From Alkaliphilus metalliredigens QYMF (GTDB taxonomy: Bacteria; Bacillota; Clostridia; Peptostreptococcales; Natronincolaceae): DNA of 64,000 nucleotides. Below the pieces are notes generated by a model. That model was not told the DNA's origin. It worked only from the letters and a program-made list of their open reading frames with translations, and did not search any database. The position numbers and the translations under genes were made by a program. Positions 54,271 through 63,507 of the stretch are shown one piece after another. Position 1 is the stretch's first letter. Every line of letters begins with the position of its first letter. Where the stretch lies: contig NC_009633.1 in NCBI RefSeq assembly GCF_000016985.1, positions 3,763,539-3,827,538 on the forward strand, given 5' to 3'.

Positions 54271-54957
54271 TCACCCAATCCTTCTTCTACTACCCAATAA
54301 TAAGAATGCGATGCTGAACATCAACATCATCCCTAATGGTAGAGCTAAATCAACTATTGTAGCTCCAAATGCCACAAGTATCATGCCTTCGGCGAACCAA
54401 TAGGTCGGTAGTAGCATTGCCAGTCGCTGGAAGAAGATTGGCATGATTTGAATAGGAAACATGATTCCTCCCAATAGGGTCATTAACATAATTACACCAG
54501 CCAAAATACTAATGGCTGCTTCCTTATTGCGAAATAATGAATACCAAGCTAAAGAAAATCCAAGAGCAGTCATAGTAAAGAATGCGTAAATGATAAATAA
54601 TAAAATTGGGGAAATTAATCCTTCACCATGTACAAATACACCGACAAGCACCACCACAAGATTTACTATGATCATGATGGTTGAATAAGCCAGTAGGTTT
54701 TGCCATAAATATTGGAAGTGAGTGACTGGTGCCACCCCAATCCGCAGCAGTATCTTATTTGTTCGATCTTCCATAATAATACTTGCTAGCCTAGTCGCAA
54801 TAAACAATTGTAATATGCCATAATATTGAAAGCCCAAGGGTATAGGAAGCCATTCTGCAACAGGTAGAAATACAGAAGCTATGGGCAATATCAATAAAAA
54901 CAAAATATTGGATCTGCTACGGAAATAACGTTTGAAGACAAAGTTGAATATGGTCAT
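54271..54957 (-). CDS. ABC-2 type permease (second)
   Basis: 228 residues with six predicted segments; ILLRIGVAPVTHFQYLWQNL and GGIMFPIQIMPIFFQRLAML suit the ABC-2 permease family. It overlaps its partner by 4 bases. The last gene before the kinase, with a 160-base gap that has no clear terminator. Confidence 0.86.
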   Translation of the reverse strand: MTIFNFVFKRYFRSRSNILFLLILPIASVFLPVAEWLPIPLGFQYYGILQLFIATRLASIIMEDRTNKILLRIGVAPVTHFQYLWQNLLAYSTIMIIVNLVVVLVGVFVHGEGLISPILLFIIYAFFTMTALGFSLAWYSLFRNKEAAISILAGVIMLMTLLGGIMFPIQIMPIFFQRLAMLLPTYWFAEGMILVAFGATIVDLALPLGMMLMFSIAFLLLGSRRRIG

Positions 54958-55688
54958 GCCAGCTTCCTCCTTCCAATAAGCGTAGCTACAATTGCCATTA
55001 CCACTGAAGCTACAAGCAATATAACAATACTTAGAGCTCCTCGATTCATGCTTTCTCCTGCCATGAATGCATACACAGCATTTTCCCCCAGCGAAAGGGG
55101 ATTACCATAGGTGGACATGAAATGTAAAACACCACTATCTGGCATAGGAAACCACACTCCTGCTAGAGCCATGGATACCAGGCCATAGGCTGTCCCTATT
55201 CTCTCTGCATTTTTATAATTCTTGACTCCCAATACTAGGTTTAAGAACACAAGCTGGGATAGAATGGAGAGAGCTAATAATACCACCAATACGAATCCTA
55301 TATTTCCCCAATCCACACCATAAAACCATTGGGTAAACAACACCATGGTAAATCCCTGTAATGCACTGAACGCAATACACGTCAAAAGAATTGAAAAGGC
55401 ATGTTGATGTGCTTGATATGGTAGCGAGTACATTCGCCATTTTTTAGAAGAAATCAAGTCTTCTCTAATAAATTCCATTGTATAAAATCCCCCATAAAGC
55501 TGGAATCCAAGAATCATTGTCACCGCAATTGTATTGATAACTGGTACACCCAGTTGTTCATCCATTGCATTTCCCGCTACCATCCCCAGCACTGTAATTA
55601 AGGCTAAAGGGGTCACCAATAGTATGATTAGCGCAAGATATCCCCTAAGCATTCTTCGAAGCATAAAATAGCTAGATCTCAAAATCAT
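54954..55688 (-). CDS. ABC-2 type permease (first)
   Basis: 244 residues, six segments; the ABC-2 pattern is in MILGFQLYGGFYTMEFIRED and SSKKWRMYSLPY. Overlaps the ATPase gene and the second permease by 4 bases each, so all three are translationally coupled. Confidence 0.86.
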   Translation of the reverse strand: MILRSSYFMLRRMLRGYLALIILLVTPLALITVLGMVAGNAMDEQLGVPVINTIAVTMILGFQLYGGFYTMEFIREDLISSKKWRMYSLPYQAHQHAFSILLTCIAFSALQGFTMVLFTQWFYGVDWGNIGFVLVVLLALSILSQLVFLNLVLGVKNYKNAERIGTAYGLVSMALAGVWFPMPDSGVLHFMSTYGNPLSLGENAVYAFMAGESMNRGALSIVILLVASVVMAIVATLIGRRKLA

Positions 55689-56635
55689 ATTGATTCCTCC
55701 CCTCCATCTCTTAATCGTTTTCCAGTCAGGGTTAAAAATACATCTTCAAGTGTAGGTTTTTCTGTATTCACTGAATTTACGCCTCCAGCTTCCCTTGCCA
55801 CAGTAAGCACCCTATCTAAGTTTCCTGTTCCTACAGAGGAAATAATTTGTATTTCTTTACCACTCTGCGTCACATGCTTTACGCCATCGATTCTGCGTAG
55901 CTTAGCTAAAAGTGCTTCTGTAGGCTCTACTACCTCTAGATTAATCTTTTCTTCATGCTGAATTTTCTTAACAAGCTCCTCCATGGTTCCTTGAGCAATC
56001 ACATGCCCTTGATCCATAATGATAACACGGGAAGCAATCGCTTGTACCTCCTCCATATAATGGGTCGTATAAAGAATGGTTGTGCCTTGCTTATTTAGTT
56101 CTCGCACAGTTTCAAGAATATGATTACGTGATTGGGGATCAATACCCACTGTGGGCTCATCCATAATTAAAAACTTAGGTCTATGGACAAGTGCACAGGC
56201 AATATTCAAACGTCTTTTCATACCACCAGAAAATTTAGAAGGTAGCTTCTTAGCATGTTCCGTCAACCCTACAAATTCAAGGGTTTCATCAACCCGCCTT
56301 TCTAATACTTCCCCCCTCAGACCATAAATCCCACCAAAAAACTCAAGATTTTCCCGGGCTGTTAGATCTTCAAATACAGCAATATCCTGGGTAACCAGCC
56401 CAATATGGCCCTTGATTTCAAGCATATGTTTTTTCTGAGATTTTTCAAATACCTGAATTTCCCCAGAATCAATCCCGATTAGACCTGCTAATGAATGAAT
56501 CAATGTAGTTTTTCCTGCTCCATTTGGCCCCAAAAGACCTAGAATCTCTCCTTCTCCAATATCAAGATCAACATGATCTAAGGCTAGTTGAGTGCCATAT
56601 CTTTTCACTATATTTTTCATATTTGCGATTGCCAT
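55685..56635 (-). CDS. ABC transporter ATP-binding protein
   Basis: 316 residues: LLGPNGAGKTTLIHSLAGLI (Walker A), GLVTQDIAVFEDLTAREN (Q-loop), KFSGGMKRRLNIACALVHRP (signature), FLIMDEPTVGIDPQSRNHIL (Walker B and D-loop), TTHYMEE (H-loop) and a C-terminal tail with VNSVNTEKPTLEDVFLTLTG. DrrA/NatA-like exporters have this tail. First gene of the run, start ATG behind AGGAGGGG. Exports a drug, lipid or peptide; substrate unknown. Confidence 0.93.
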   Translation of the reverse strand: MAIANMKNIVKRYGTQLALDHVDLDIGEGEILGLLGPNGAGKTTLIHSLAGLIGIDSGEIQVFEKSQKKHMLEIKGHIGLVTQDIAVFEDLTARENLEFFGGIYGLRGEVLERRVDETLEFVGLTEHAKKLPSKFSGGMKRRLNIACALVHRPKFLIMDEPTVGIDPQSRNHILETVRELNKQGTTILYTTHYMEEVQAIASRVIIMDQGHVIAQGTMEELVKKIQHEEKINLEVVEPTEALLAKLRRIDGVKHVTQSGKEIQIISSVGTGNLDRVLTVAREAGGVNSVNTEKPTLEDVFLTLTGKRLRDGGEESI

Positions 56636-56881
56636 AAAAACCCCTCCTGTACTATGGTTATCTTTATATTATTATCTTATCAGGCAAGCCACATGCTGAA
56701 TAGTTACAAATGTAATGATTTTAATCTCCACTATTTCATATCCTACAATTTTATATGTATTGATATTTTCTATACTGTTTGTTCTTCTCATTGTTTTTTT
56801 CTCTTTGAACTTCTCCTTGATTTCCATTACACTTCTATATAGACATGTTATTTTTATATCAACTTTAGGAGGTTTTTTTAT

Positions 56882-57355
56882 ATGGAAAAAAATGAAATTA
56901 TTGAATCAGTTCGAAAAGAAGCAGAAGGTTATTTTGACCGAGGAGAGTTCTTTTGCTCTGAAGCTGTTGTTCATACCGTTAATGCGTTACTTGGCTCTCC
57001 CTTTTCAGAGGATGTGGCAAAGCTAGCGTCTGCTTTTCCCATTGGTTTAGGTAAATCTGGATGTCTTTGCGGCGCTGTCAGTGGTGGATCTATGGCATTG
57101 GGTATGGCCTATGGTCGAAAGCACGGTGAACCCATGAATGAAAAGATGTTTCCTACTTCTGCAGCTTTACATGATCACATTAAAGATCTTTATAAAAGTA
57201 CCTGTTGTCGTGTTCTGGTCAAGGACTATGAGTTCACCAGTCCTGAGAGAAAGGCTCACTGTGTACAAATCACTGGTGAAGTCGCTGCATGGATTGCAGA
57301 AAAGTTATTGGAAGATCCTGATGTGGCAAAGACAATTAAAGCATCAAGAAAGTAA
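56882..57355 (+). CDS. C_GCAxxG_C_C family redox protein
   Basis: 157 residues. The conserved Cys set is FFCSEAV, SGCLCGAVSGGSMALG (C-GCxxG), STCCRVLV and KAHCVQI. Proteins of this family are thought to be redox-active or metal-binding. Start ATG follows AGGAGG. It lies upstream of a TehA-like gene on the same strand with 73 bases between. Confidence 0.86.
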   Translation: MEKNEIIESVRKEAEGYFDRGEFFCSEAVVHTVNALLGSPFSEDVAKLASAFPIGLGKSGCLCGAVSGGSMALGMAYGRKHGEPMNEKMFPTSAALHDHIKDLYKSTCCRVLVKDYEFTSPERKAHCVQITGEVAAWIAEKLLEDPDVAKTIKASRK

Positions 57356-57428
57356 ATTCTACTTTTCTTGCTTTAAAAGAGCTTCTTTTTTTAATCATCG
57401 TATATATCAATAGACAATGGAGGCGTAA

Positions 57429-58391
57429 ATGATGCGTGCACTACTAAAAAAAATCCCCATTCCCATGGCTGGTTTAATGCTGGCTTTAGCCGCAACAGGT
57501 AATCTGATGCTTTCCTATGGCAGCAACTACAGAAATTTTTTCGGATTTGTATCTGGAATTTTATTAATTTTGCTTACAGTTAAAGTGCTTTCTATTCCCA
57601 AATCATTGAGAGAAGGCTTTGAAAATCCTGTCATCGCCAGTGTGATGCCTACATTTTCAATGGGATTAATGCTTTTGTCTACCTATATTCTACCTTATGC
57701 TCCCTCAAGTGCTTACGGGATCTGGTTACTTGGTTTGATCATTCATATTTTCTTAATCATTTACTTTACAAAAAAATATATTTTGAACTTCAATATCAAG
57801 AAGGTTTTCCCAAGCTACTTTATTGTCTATGTCGGCATCGTTGCTGGAAGTGTCACAGCACCTGCCTTTGGTTTAAGTCATTGGGGTCAATACATCTTCT
57901 GGTTTGGTCTTGTAACATACTTAATTTTACTTCCCTTTGTATTGTACAGAGTACTACATATAAAGGAGATTCCAGAACCTGCTATTCCAACGATTACAAT
58001 CTTTGCTGCTCCTGCTAGTCTGTGCTTAGCAGGATATCTAAATTCTTTTCCAGAAAAAAGCATGGTAATGGTTGGCTTTTTAGGATTTTTATCCTTAGTG
58101 ATGTTTATTTCAGTGATGATCCATATTCCTAAAATGCTAAAATCAAAATTTTATCCCAGCTATTCAGCTTTTACTTTTCCCTTTGTGATCACTGCTATTG
58201 CAACGAAGGGTACCAATGCATTTTTACTAAGTGCTGGCATAAGCATACCCTCCTTGGTCTATCTAGTGAAGTTTCTAGAGTTATGGTCGGTCGGTATTGT
58301 TCTTTATGTATTAGCAAGATACATCTTTTTTCTGACTCCAAGGTCTGAAGTTGAAACGTCTGCTATAAAAAAACAACCACAATCAAATTAA
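57429..58391 (+). CDS. TehA-like (SLAC1/TDT) transporter
   Basis: 320 residues with ten hydrophobic segments. GLMLALAATGNLMLSYG, MPTFSMGLMLLSTYIL and WSVGIVLYVLARYIFF suit the tellurite-resistance/dicarboxylate-transporter family. It exports tellurite, dicarboxylates or anions; which is not readable. Start ATG pair behind TGGAGGCG. Terminator follows. Confidence 0.82.
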   Translation: MMRALLKKIPIPMAGLMLALAATGNLMLSYGSNYRNFFGFVSGILLILLTVKVLSIPKSLREGFENPVIASVMPTFSMGLMLLSTYILPYAPSSAYGIWLLGLIIHIFLIIYFTKKYILNFNIKKVFPSYFIVYVGIVAGSVTAPAFGLSHWGQYIFWFGLVTYLILLPFVLYRVLHIKEIPEPAIPTITIFAAPASLCLAGYLNSFPEKSMVMVGFLGFLSLVMFISVMIHIPKMLKSKFYPSYSAFTFPFVITAIATKGTNAFLLSAGISIPSLVYLVKFLELWSVGIVLYVLARYIFFLTPRSEVETSAIKKQPQSN

Positions 58392-58398
58392 ATAAAAC

Positions 58399-58436
58399 AA
58401 AACAGGTCTTTACGTATCAGGTAAGACCTGTTTTTT
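58399..58436 (+). terminator. Terminator of the TehA-like gene
   Basis: AAAACAGGTCTTAC-type stem: AACAGGTCTTTAC/GTAAGACCTGTT, then six T. Confidence 0.9.
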
Positions 58437-58522
58437 CATATTCTTATTTTAATATTGCATCACCCTCATTGGGGTTCATTCAACACACAATTAAGTAATC
58501 ACTCCAAATACAACTGGATTCC

Positions 58523-59224
58523 TTATATATAGTCCTCTAGTTTTTCTTCATCAATGATAATCATTTTTTTGATACCAATCAGCTTGATGACTCCTTCATC
58601 CTGAAATTTCTTTAGTTTTCTACTCATGGTTTCTCGAGCAATCCCTGTGTAGTTAGACATTTCTTCTCTTGTCAATGTTAACAGGATTTCAGTTCCTTCA
58701 GGGACTACTTTCCCATACTTCTCTTTTAAATCTAATAGTAAATAAGCAATTCGTGCTTCCACATCATTCGATGCTAGATTTTGTGCTAAGCTTTCTACCC
58801 TAGCCAATCGTTCTCCCACTACTTCTAATATTTTCATTCCTATTTCAGGCTTAGATAAAATAATACCCTTCATCTTTTCCTTCGTTAATGTACAAAGCTT
58901 AGTAGGCATAATGGCTTCTGCATTAAAACCATAACTTCCCGTCTGAAAAAGATTGAGTTCACCAAAAAAATCACCTTCAGATAATATGTGGAGAATTTGT
59001 TCCTTGCCATCCTTGGTAAATTTGTATATTTTAATCTTACCTTCATTAACAAGATATAAGGTCTTTGCCTCGATCCCTTCAAGAAAAATTGTTTCCCCTT
59101 TAGTGTAATTTCGATGTCCAGTCATCTTAATGATATCAACCAGCTCTTCATGATCTAGATTAGAGAATATTGGTACTTTGCTTGCGCATAATTTATCTTC
59201 ACACCTCTGGCAACATGCTTTCAT
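58523..59224 (-). CDS. Crp/Fnr family regulator with N-terminal Cys cluster
   Basis: 233 residues: cNMP-binding (about 20-140; KGETIFLEGIEAKTLYLVNE, LSEGDFFGELNLFQTG) and Crp HTH (about 165-225; LTREEMSNYTGIARETMSRK). The N-terminal MKACCQRCEDKLCAS has four Cys, suggesting an Fe-S or redox/NO sensor, as in Fnr and DNR-like proteins. Start ATG behind AAGGGGCC. Located next to a flavodiiron-protein gene and a TehA-like gene, so it may control redox genes. Confidence 0.88.
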   Translation of the reverse strand: MKACCQRCEDKLCASKVPIFSNLDHEELVDIIKMTGHRNYTKGETIFLEGIEAKTLYLVNEGKIKIYKFTKDGKEQILHILSEGDFFGELNLFQTGSYGFNAEAIMPTKLCTLTKEKMKGIILSKPEIGMKILEVVGERLARVESLAQNLASNDVEARIAYLLLDLKEKYGKVVPEGTEILLTLTREEMSNYTGIARETMSRKLKKFQDEGVIKLIGIKKMIIIDEEKLEDYI

Positions 59225-59368
59225 ATTTCAGGCCCCTTTACAAACAATATTTTATCTTCGATGTATTGCAAATACTCCCTGTGAATTAAATCTCCTTTAT
59301 CAAAATTATGGTTTCTCATAGGGTAAAGCTTTATTTATTATACCCTGTTATTGATTATTAAAGCAATT

Positions 59369-59500
59369 AGGCATCGGAAAGAAAATAACTGGTCAAAGAT
59401 GATGAATATATTTTGTGTTAGATAAGACGGCAGGTTCTGCCAACGCAGTATGACGCAAAATATACCATCATACTGACTGGTTATTTTCTTGGAGATGCCT
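59369..59500. mobile_element. MITE-like 132-bp hairpin element
   Basis: GGCATC at one end and GATGCC at the other close a long imperfect inverted repeat: AAGAAAATAACTGGTC-type left arm and GACTGGTTATTTTCTT right arm, plus GATGA-ATATATTTTG and CAAAATATA-CCATC. In the middle GGCAG-GTT-CTGCC forms a small stem. Both ends are flanked by TTA, a possible target duplication. It has no coding capacity. This is the look of a miniature inverted-repeat element; another copy was not found in this window. Confidence 0.75.
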
Positions 59501-59522
59501 TAGCCCTTCTTTGAACGCAATT

Positions 59523-59555
59523 TAAGGAGACTTGTCTATTTAGCAAGTCCCCTTA
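59523..59555 (-). terminator. Hairpin after the flavodiiron-protein gene
   Basis: TAAGGAGACTTG/CAAGTCCCCTTA, 12 bp with one G-U pair on the minus strand; a weak T tract follows. It is 52 bases after the stop. Confidence 0.55.
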
Positions 59556-59606
59556 TTCACTGACTCAATAATCTATTATTAATCTGTTCTTATCCTACTT
59601 CTCTAC

Positions 59607-60830
59607 CTATCCAACCAATAAATCTCCTATAATTTCAATAGATCTATATAGTTTCCTCTGCTCATCTTCATTGGGATTAAACTTCACTCGAAGGGGAACC
59701 TGCACATCATCCATACCAGTTACTTTGATAATATATGAGCTATCAATTACCTTCATACCGTTCTCCTTCAGATAGTCATTTATCACCTCTACTGCTTCGC
59801 CGCTCCACCCATAGGAACCAAAAGCAACTCCTAATTTAGAGGATAAGTCCATGTTCTTCATTTCTTTTAATATTATTTCTAGCTTACCAACCATATCGGC
59901 ATATCTTGTGGAGCTTCCAAAGAAGATCATGTCAGATTCTCTGACGACTTCTAAAACAGACTCTACATCTGCCTTGTCTACATTGATAATTCTTGTTTCA
60001 ATATGCTTTTTCTCTAGTCCTTCTGCAATGATCTTAGCAACCTTTGTGGTATTACCAGTCATTGTACTAAATAGAATAGCTGCTTTTTTATCTTTTTTTG
60101 GTTTACTCATCTCATCGTATGCATGGATGTACTGAGCCACATTTTCTCTTAAAACATAACCATGAGAAGGAGCAATCATTTGAATATCTAGTTGGCTGAT
60201 TTTTTTAAGCATATCCTGTACATAGGGTCTATGAGGATGCATGATGAGTTGGTAGTAGACATTGAAATCCTCTGTTATGTCTTCCTTTGCTAAATCATCA
60301 AACAATTCATGGTTAGCAATATGGGTACTAAATTGGTCACATGGATATAATATTTTATCTTCCATACAGTAGGTAACCATGGTCTCTTCTGTGTGTAAAA
60401 ATGGTGTTTCAAAGAACTGTAATGTCTTGCCTCCAATATCTAGTTTCATACCATCATGGATAATAATATATTCTCTATTATGGAGTTTGAACATATTTTT
60501 TAATTCCTCTGCACCTAGGGCTGTGGTCACAATCTTGGCATTTTTAGCCTTACTCAACAAAGCTGGTAATCCACCAGCATGATCTGGCTCCACGTGATTG
60601 ATGACAACATATTCTAATTTTGATATATCTGTAAAACGACTTAAGTTTTCTACAAATACCCTTCCAAATTCAATATCAACGGTATCAATTAGTGTTGGTT
60701 TCTCTGTATCCAAGAAGTAGGAGTTATAGGTTGTCCCCTTTTCTAAAATTAATCTATGAAATGGCACCTTTCTATCATCAACATATCCCACCCAATAAGT
60801 ATCTTTCCCTATTTCAAAGTTCTTTTTCAT
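59607..60830 (-). CDS. fprA: A-type flavodiiron protein (FprA)
   Basis: 407 residues from the ATG at 60830 (GAGGAGGAG site). The metallo-beta-lactamase domain (about 25-240) has NHVEPDHAGG (HxExDH), HTEETMVTY and MIAPSHGYV; flavodoxin domain (about 250-400; LFSTMTGNTTKVAKIIAEGL, FFGSSTRYADMVG and AFGSYGWSGEAV). A two-iron/FMN enzyme that reduces O2 to water or NO. It protects anaerobes, consistent with the Crp/Fnr neighbour. Single-gene unit. Confidence 0.95.
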   Translation of the reverse strand: MKKNFEIGKDTYWVGYVDDRKVPFHRLILEKGTTYNSYFLDTEKPTLIDTVDIEFGRVFVENLSRFTDISKLEYVVINHVEPDHAGGLPALLSKAKNAKIVTTALGAEELKNMFKLHNREYIIIHDGMKLDIGGKTLQFFETPFLHTEETMVTYCMEDKILYPCDQFSTHIANHELFDDLAKEDITEDFNVYYQLIMHPHRPYVQDMLKKISQLDIQMIAPSHGYVLRENVAQYIHAYDEMSKPKKDKKAAILFSTMTGNTTKVAKIIAEGLEKKHIETRIINVDKADVESVLEVVRESDMIFFGSSTRYADMVGKLEIILKEMKNMDLSSKLGVAFGSYGWSGEAVEVINDYLKENGMKVIDSSYIIKVTGMDDVQVPLRVKFNPNEDEQRKLYRSIEIIGDLLVG

Positions 60831-61003
60831 ATCTATCTCCTCCTCATTTTTCATAACTTGTTTATTAATTAATTTCATTATAGAGGAATTCTAGAGGCCT
60901 TACTGTGACTCCAGTCAAACCTTAAAATAAAGATTTATATTTAAATCTAATTTTAAAATCTAACTTGGTTAAACTAACTTTATCTAAAAGTGAGGTGAAT
61001 TTC

Positions 61004-61210
61004 ATGACAGTCCAAAGTGATTTAGAAAAAGCCATCGCATATTGTGAAGCCACTAAGGGAACCTATGCTTTAATGTCTCATTCAACAGAGGACCAACAAG
61101 CTAAAGAAATGTTTAATATGATGAAGTCTGATTTGGAAAAACACATTCAATTCCTAAACAGCCGTCTGGAATACCTAAGCATTAACAACCCATTAAATCA
61201 AAACAACTAA
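61004..61210 (+). CDS. DUF1657 protein
   Basis: 68 residues from the ATG at 61004 (GTGAGGTG site). TVQSDLEKAIAYCEATKGTY and QAKEMFNMMKSDLEKHIQFL match DUF1657, a small helical family found in Firmicute spore-formers, sometimes next to spoVA genes. Upstream of the CLC-type gene by 11 bases: one operon. Function unknown. Confidence 0.85.
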   Translation: MTVQSDLEKAIAYCEATKGTYALMSHSTEDQQAKEMFNMMKSDLEKHIQFLNSRLEYLSINNPLNQNN

Positions 61211-61221
61211 GAGGTGATCCA

Positions 61222-62535
61222 ATGGAGCGTATTAAAAACAAGTTTTGGGGCCCCACTGTAAGGGATAGACATCTTACTTTTATCACAACCCTTGGCAAGT
61301 GGGTCCTATGGGGAAGTATTATTGGTATACTAGTTGGCACAACATCAGCCCTACTAATCAATTTAAATGACTTCCTAACTGATGTACGAGAAGCAAATCA
61401 CTTTTCTTTGTTTTTCCTCCCCCTAGGTGGTATCGTGATCGGATACATTTATATGTATTACGGCAAGGGGTCTCGCAAAGGAAATGATCTCATTATAGAA
61501 CATGTCCATCACGGACAAGGAAAAATTCCCCTCAGGATGGGTCCCATCGTATTTGTTTGTACATTTATAACACACCTATTAGGAGGCTCTACAGGAAGAG
61601 AGGGTGCAGCAATACAAATGGGGGCGAGTATCTCTGAAGGAGTCAATCGTTTTTTTAATGTCGCAGAAATCGATCGGAGAATTTTGATTATCAGTGGCAT
61701 CAGCGGTGGATTTGGCTCTGCCTTTGGCGCTCCTTTAGCAGGCACAATTTTCGGAATGGAAGCCATCGTCATCGGGAAAACAAAATACGAAGCATTCATT
61801 CCCTGCTTCGTTGCTAGTTTTATAGGTCATTTTGTTGCTACTGCTTGGGGAATCCACCATGACGAGTTTATAATACAGAATATTCCTGATATCAATACAG
61901 TTAATCTCATGAAAGTGATTATCCTGTCAATTATTTTTGGATTTACCAGTGTTCTCTATAGCCAGTTGAGACATGAGATAAAAAGGCTTTCTGATAAGTA
62001 TTTAAAAAATCTTATGTTAAGGGCTTTTGTTGGAGGCATAATAATTATTACATTGACCTATCTCATAGGCTCTAGGGACTACCTTGGTCGTGGTTTACCA
62101 ATGGTGGAACGGGCTTTTACAGGTGATGTCCCCCCCTTTGCCTTTCTAGCTAAAATTATATTTACTGCCATTACAATGGGAACTGGTTTTCGTGGTGGAG
62201 AGGTAATTCCCCTCTTCTTTATTGGATCAACCCTGGGCAACACCCTCTCACCCATAATGGCTTTACCTGCGTCATTCCTTGCTGCCCTAGGTATGATTGC
62301 TATTTTAAGCGGTGCAGCCAATACACCTATTTCTGCCTTTATATTTAGTGTTGAGATGTTCAAGGGAGAAGGAATCACTTTCTTTTTTATGGCCTGCCTC
62401 ATTAGTTTTATATTTTCTGGTCATCACGGGATCTATGGAGCTCAAAAAATATATGATCCCAAAAGTAGAATGTTAAACCTCGTCCCTGGAGAAACCATTA
62501 ACGCCATTGAAGATAATAAAAAAGTTCAGCCTTGA
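61222..62535 (+). CDS. CLC-family transporter, probably fluoride-type (CLC-F-like)
   Basis: 437 residues, ten or more membrane segments. GGSTGREGAAIQMGASISEG (GREG with the gating Glu), GISGGFGSAFGAPLAGTIFG, TGFRGGEVIPLFFIGSTLGN and NTPISAFIFSVEMF mark the CLC fold. The usual GSGIP selectivity motif is absent: the position reads KGNDLIIEHVHHGQGKIPLR, a form that resembles the fluoride/proton antiporters of the CLC-F branch. That assignment is moderate; chloride cannot be excluded. Start ATG behind AAGAGGTG. No fluoride riboswitch was found upstream. Confidence 0.82.
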   Translation: MERIKNKFWGPTVRDRHLTFITTLGKWVLWGSIIGILVGTTSALLINLNDFLTDVREANHFSLFFLPLGGIVIGYIYMYYGKGSRKGNDLIIEHVHHGQGKIPLRMGPIVFVCTFITHLLGGSTGREGAAIQMGASISEGVNRFFNVAEIDRRILIISGISGGFGSAFGAPLAGTIFGMEAIVIGKTKYEAFIPCFVASFIGHFVATAWGIHHDEFIIQNIPDINTVNLMKVIILSIIFGFTSVLYSQLRHEIKRLSDKYLKNLMLRAFVGGIIIITLTYLIGSRDYLGRGLPMVERAFTGDVPPFAFLAKIIFTAITMGTGFRGGEVIPLFFIGSTLGNTLSPIMALPASFLAALGMIAILSGAANTPISAFIFSVEMFKGEGITFFFMACLISFIFSGHHGIYGAQKIYDPKSRMLNLVPGETINAIEDNKKVQP

Positions 62536-62548
62536 AGCTGAACTTTTT
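62519..62548. terminator. Terminator after the CLC gene
   Basis: AAAAAGTTCAGC and GCTGAACTTTTT (12-bp, 6-nt loop) overlap the stop codon; T-runs are present on both strands. Confidence 0.88.
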
Positions 62549-62588
62549 CCCGATTTACCACCCAAATCATTATCCCTTATGGCATTTA

Positions 62589-63299
62589 CTAAATCATATA
62601 ATCATTTGAAATATTGTTAGGCTCCATCACTTTAGATATGTATAACTTTCCTTCTGTATTGATATCTACATAAAATACTTCATTAAAGTGATTGATGTTA
62701 TTATTTTTCAATTGAGCCTTTAGCCACATTTTATCTAGGTTAAGCTTTTTAAGATTCCTCTCATAGACCTTGCCCTCTACAATAAGTGGAACTGACAACC
62801 CTTTATAATGACTCTGTATTTCCATATCATTGGGCGTAAGAGGTTGGTAGTGCGACTTTTTCAATACACTTATATTCCCACTATCTTCAACAATTGCAAA
62901 TTCAACCTCATTAATATCAAAAATCCCTTTTTCCCTTAAAAACATTAACACATTCTCTATTGTATATCTTAATCTTTTCATATTTGAATTAATAAACTGG
63001 CCATTCTGAATAATAACAGTAGGTCCAAATGAAACCTTACTTCCAAATTTTCTATATTTAATCGTCCCATAGCTCATCAAATATTGAATACCAATAAGCA
63101 GTACTACAGCATATGCTGTTGGTAATTGTGGAATTTCGGGATCAGCAATATCTGCACCTACCACATTTCCTAGTATAATTATGGTTAAAAAATCAAATAC
63201 CGGTAGCTCACCGATTTTTCTTCGCCCAGTTATTAATACCAGGATTAATAATAGTCCCATTACCGAAACAATTCTAAAAGTTAATTGTAAGTAATCCAT
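62589..63299 (-). CDS. YetF/DUF421 membrane protein
   Basis: 236 residues. Three N-terminal segments (about 5-80) with GRRKIGELPVFDFLTIIILG, the hallmark of DUF421, and a soluble C-terminal part with VIIQNGQF, EFAIVEDSGNISVLKK and PLIVEGKVYERNLKKL. Function unknown; YetF-type proteins occur in spore-formers, some in germination. Start ATG behind AAGGGGC. Monocistronic. Confidence 0.9.
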   Translation of the reverse strand: MDYLQLTFRIVSVMGLLLILVLITGRRKIGELPVFDFLTIIILGNVVGADIADPEIPQLPTAYAVVLLIGIQYLMSYGTIKYRKFGSKVSFGPTVIIQNGQFINSNMKRLRYTIENVLMFLREKGIFDINEVEFAIVEDSGNISVLKKSHYQPLTPNDMEIQSHYKGLSVPLIVEGKVYERNLKKLNLDKMWLKAQLKNNNINHFNEVFYVDINTEGKLYISKVMEPNNISNDYMI

Positions 63300-63449
63300 C
63301 GACCCATGCCCCTTTGCTAGATTTTCGTTGCTCTCTGACTTCGTCTTTACTCTATTCTTAAAACTCCCTTAAATGATGTCTTACTCTATTATTCCAAAAT
63401 AACCAAATGAAATTCATTACCTCATACGATATAAATACGCAACAAAAAA

Positions 63450-63472
63450 GCATCCACCCTATGGATAGATGC
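63450..63472 (-). terminator. Terminator of the TRAP large-subunit gene
   Basis: Minus strand: GCATCTATCC/GGGTGGATGC (10 bp, two G-U pairs) then TTTTTTG, 35 bases after the stop. Confidence 0.8.
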
Positions 63473-63507
63473 CCTCATTTACTTCTTGTATATTTAAACC
63501 ATTGGCT

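Noticed and set aside
60879-61003. Fluoride (crcB) riboswitch before the CLC operon
   Set aside because: No GGNGAUGG or CUGAUGGCUCC-like elements could be found.
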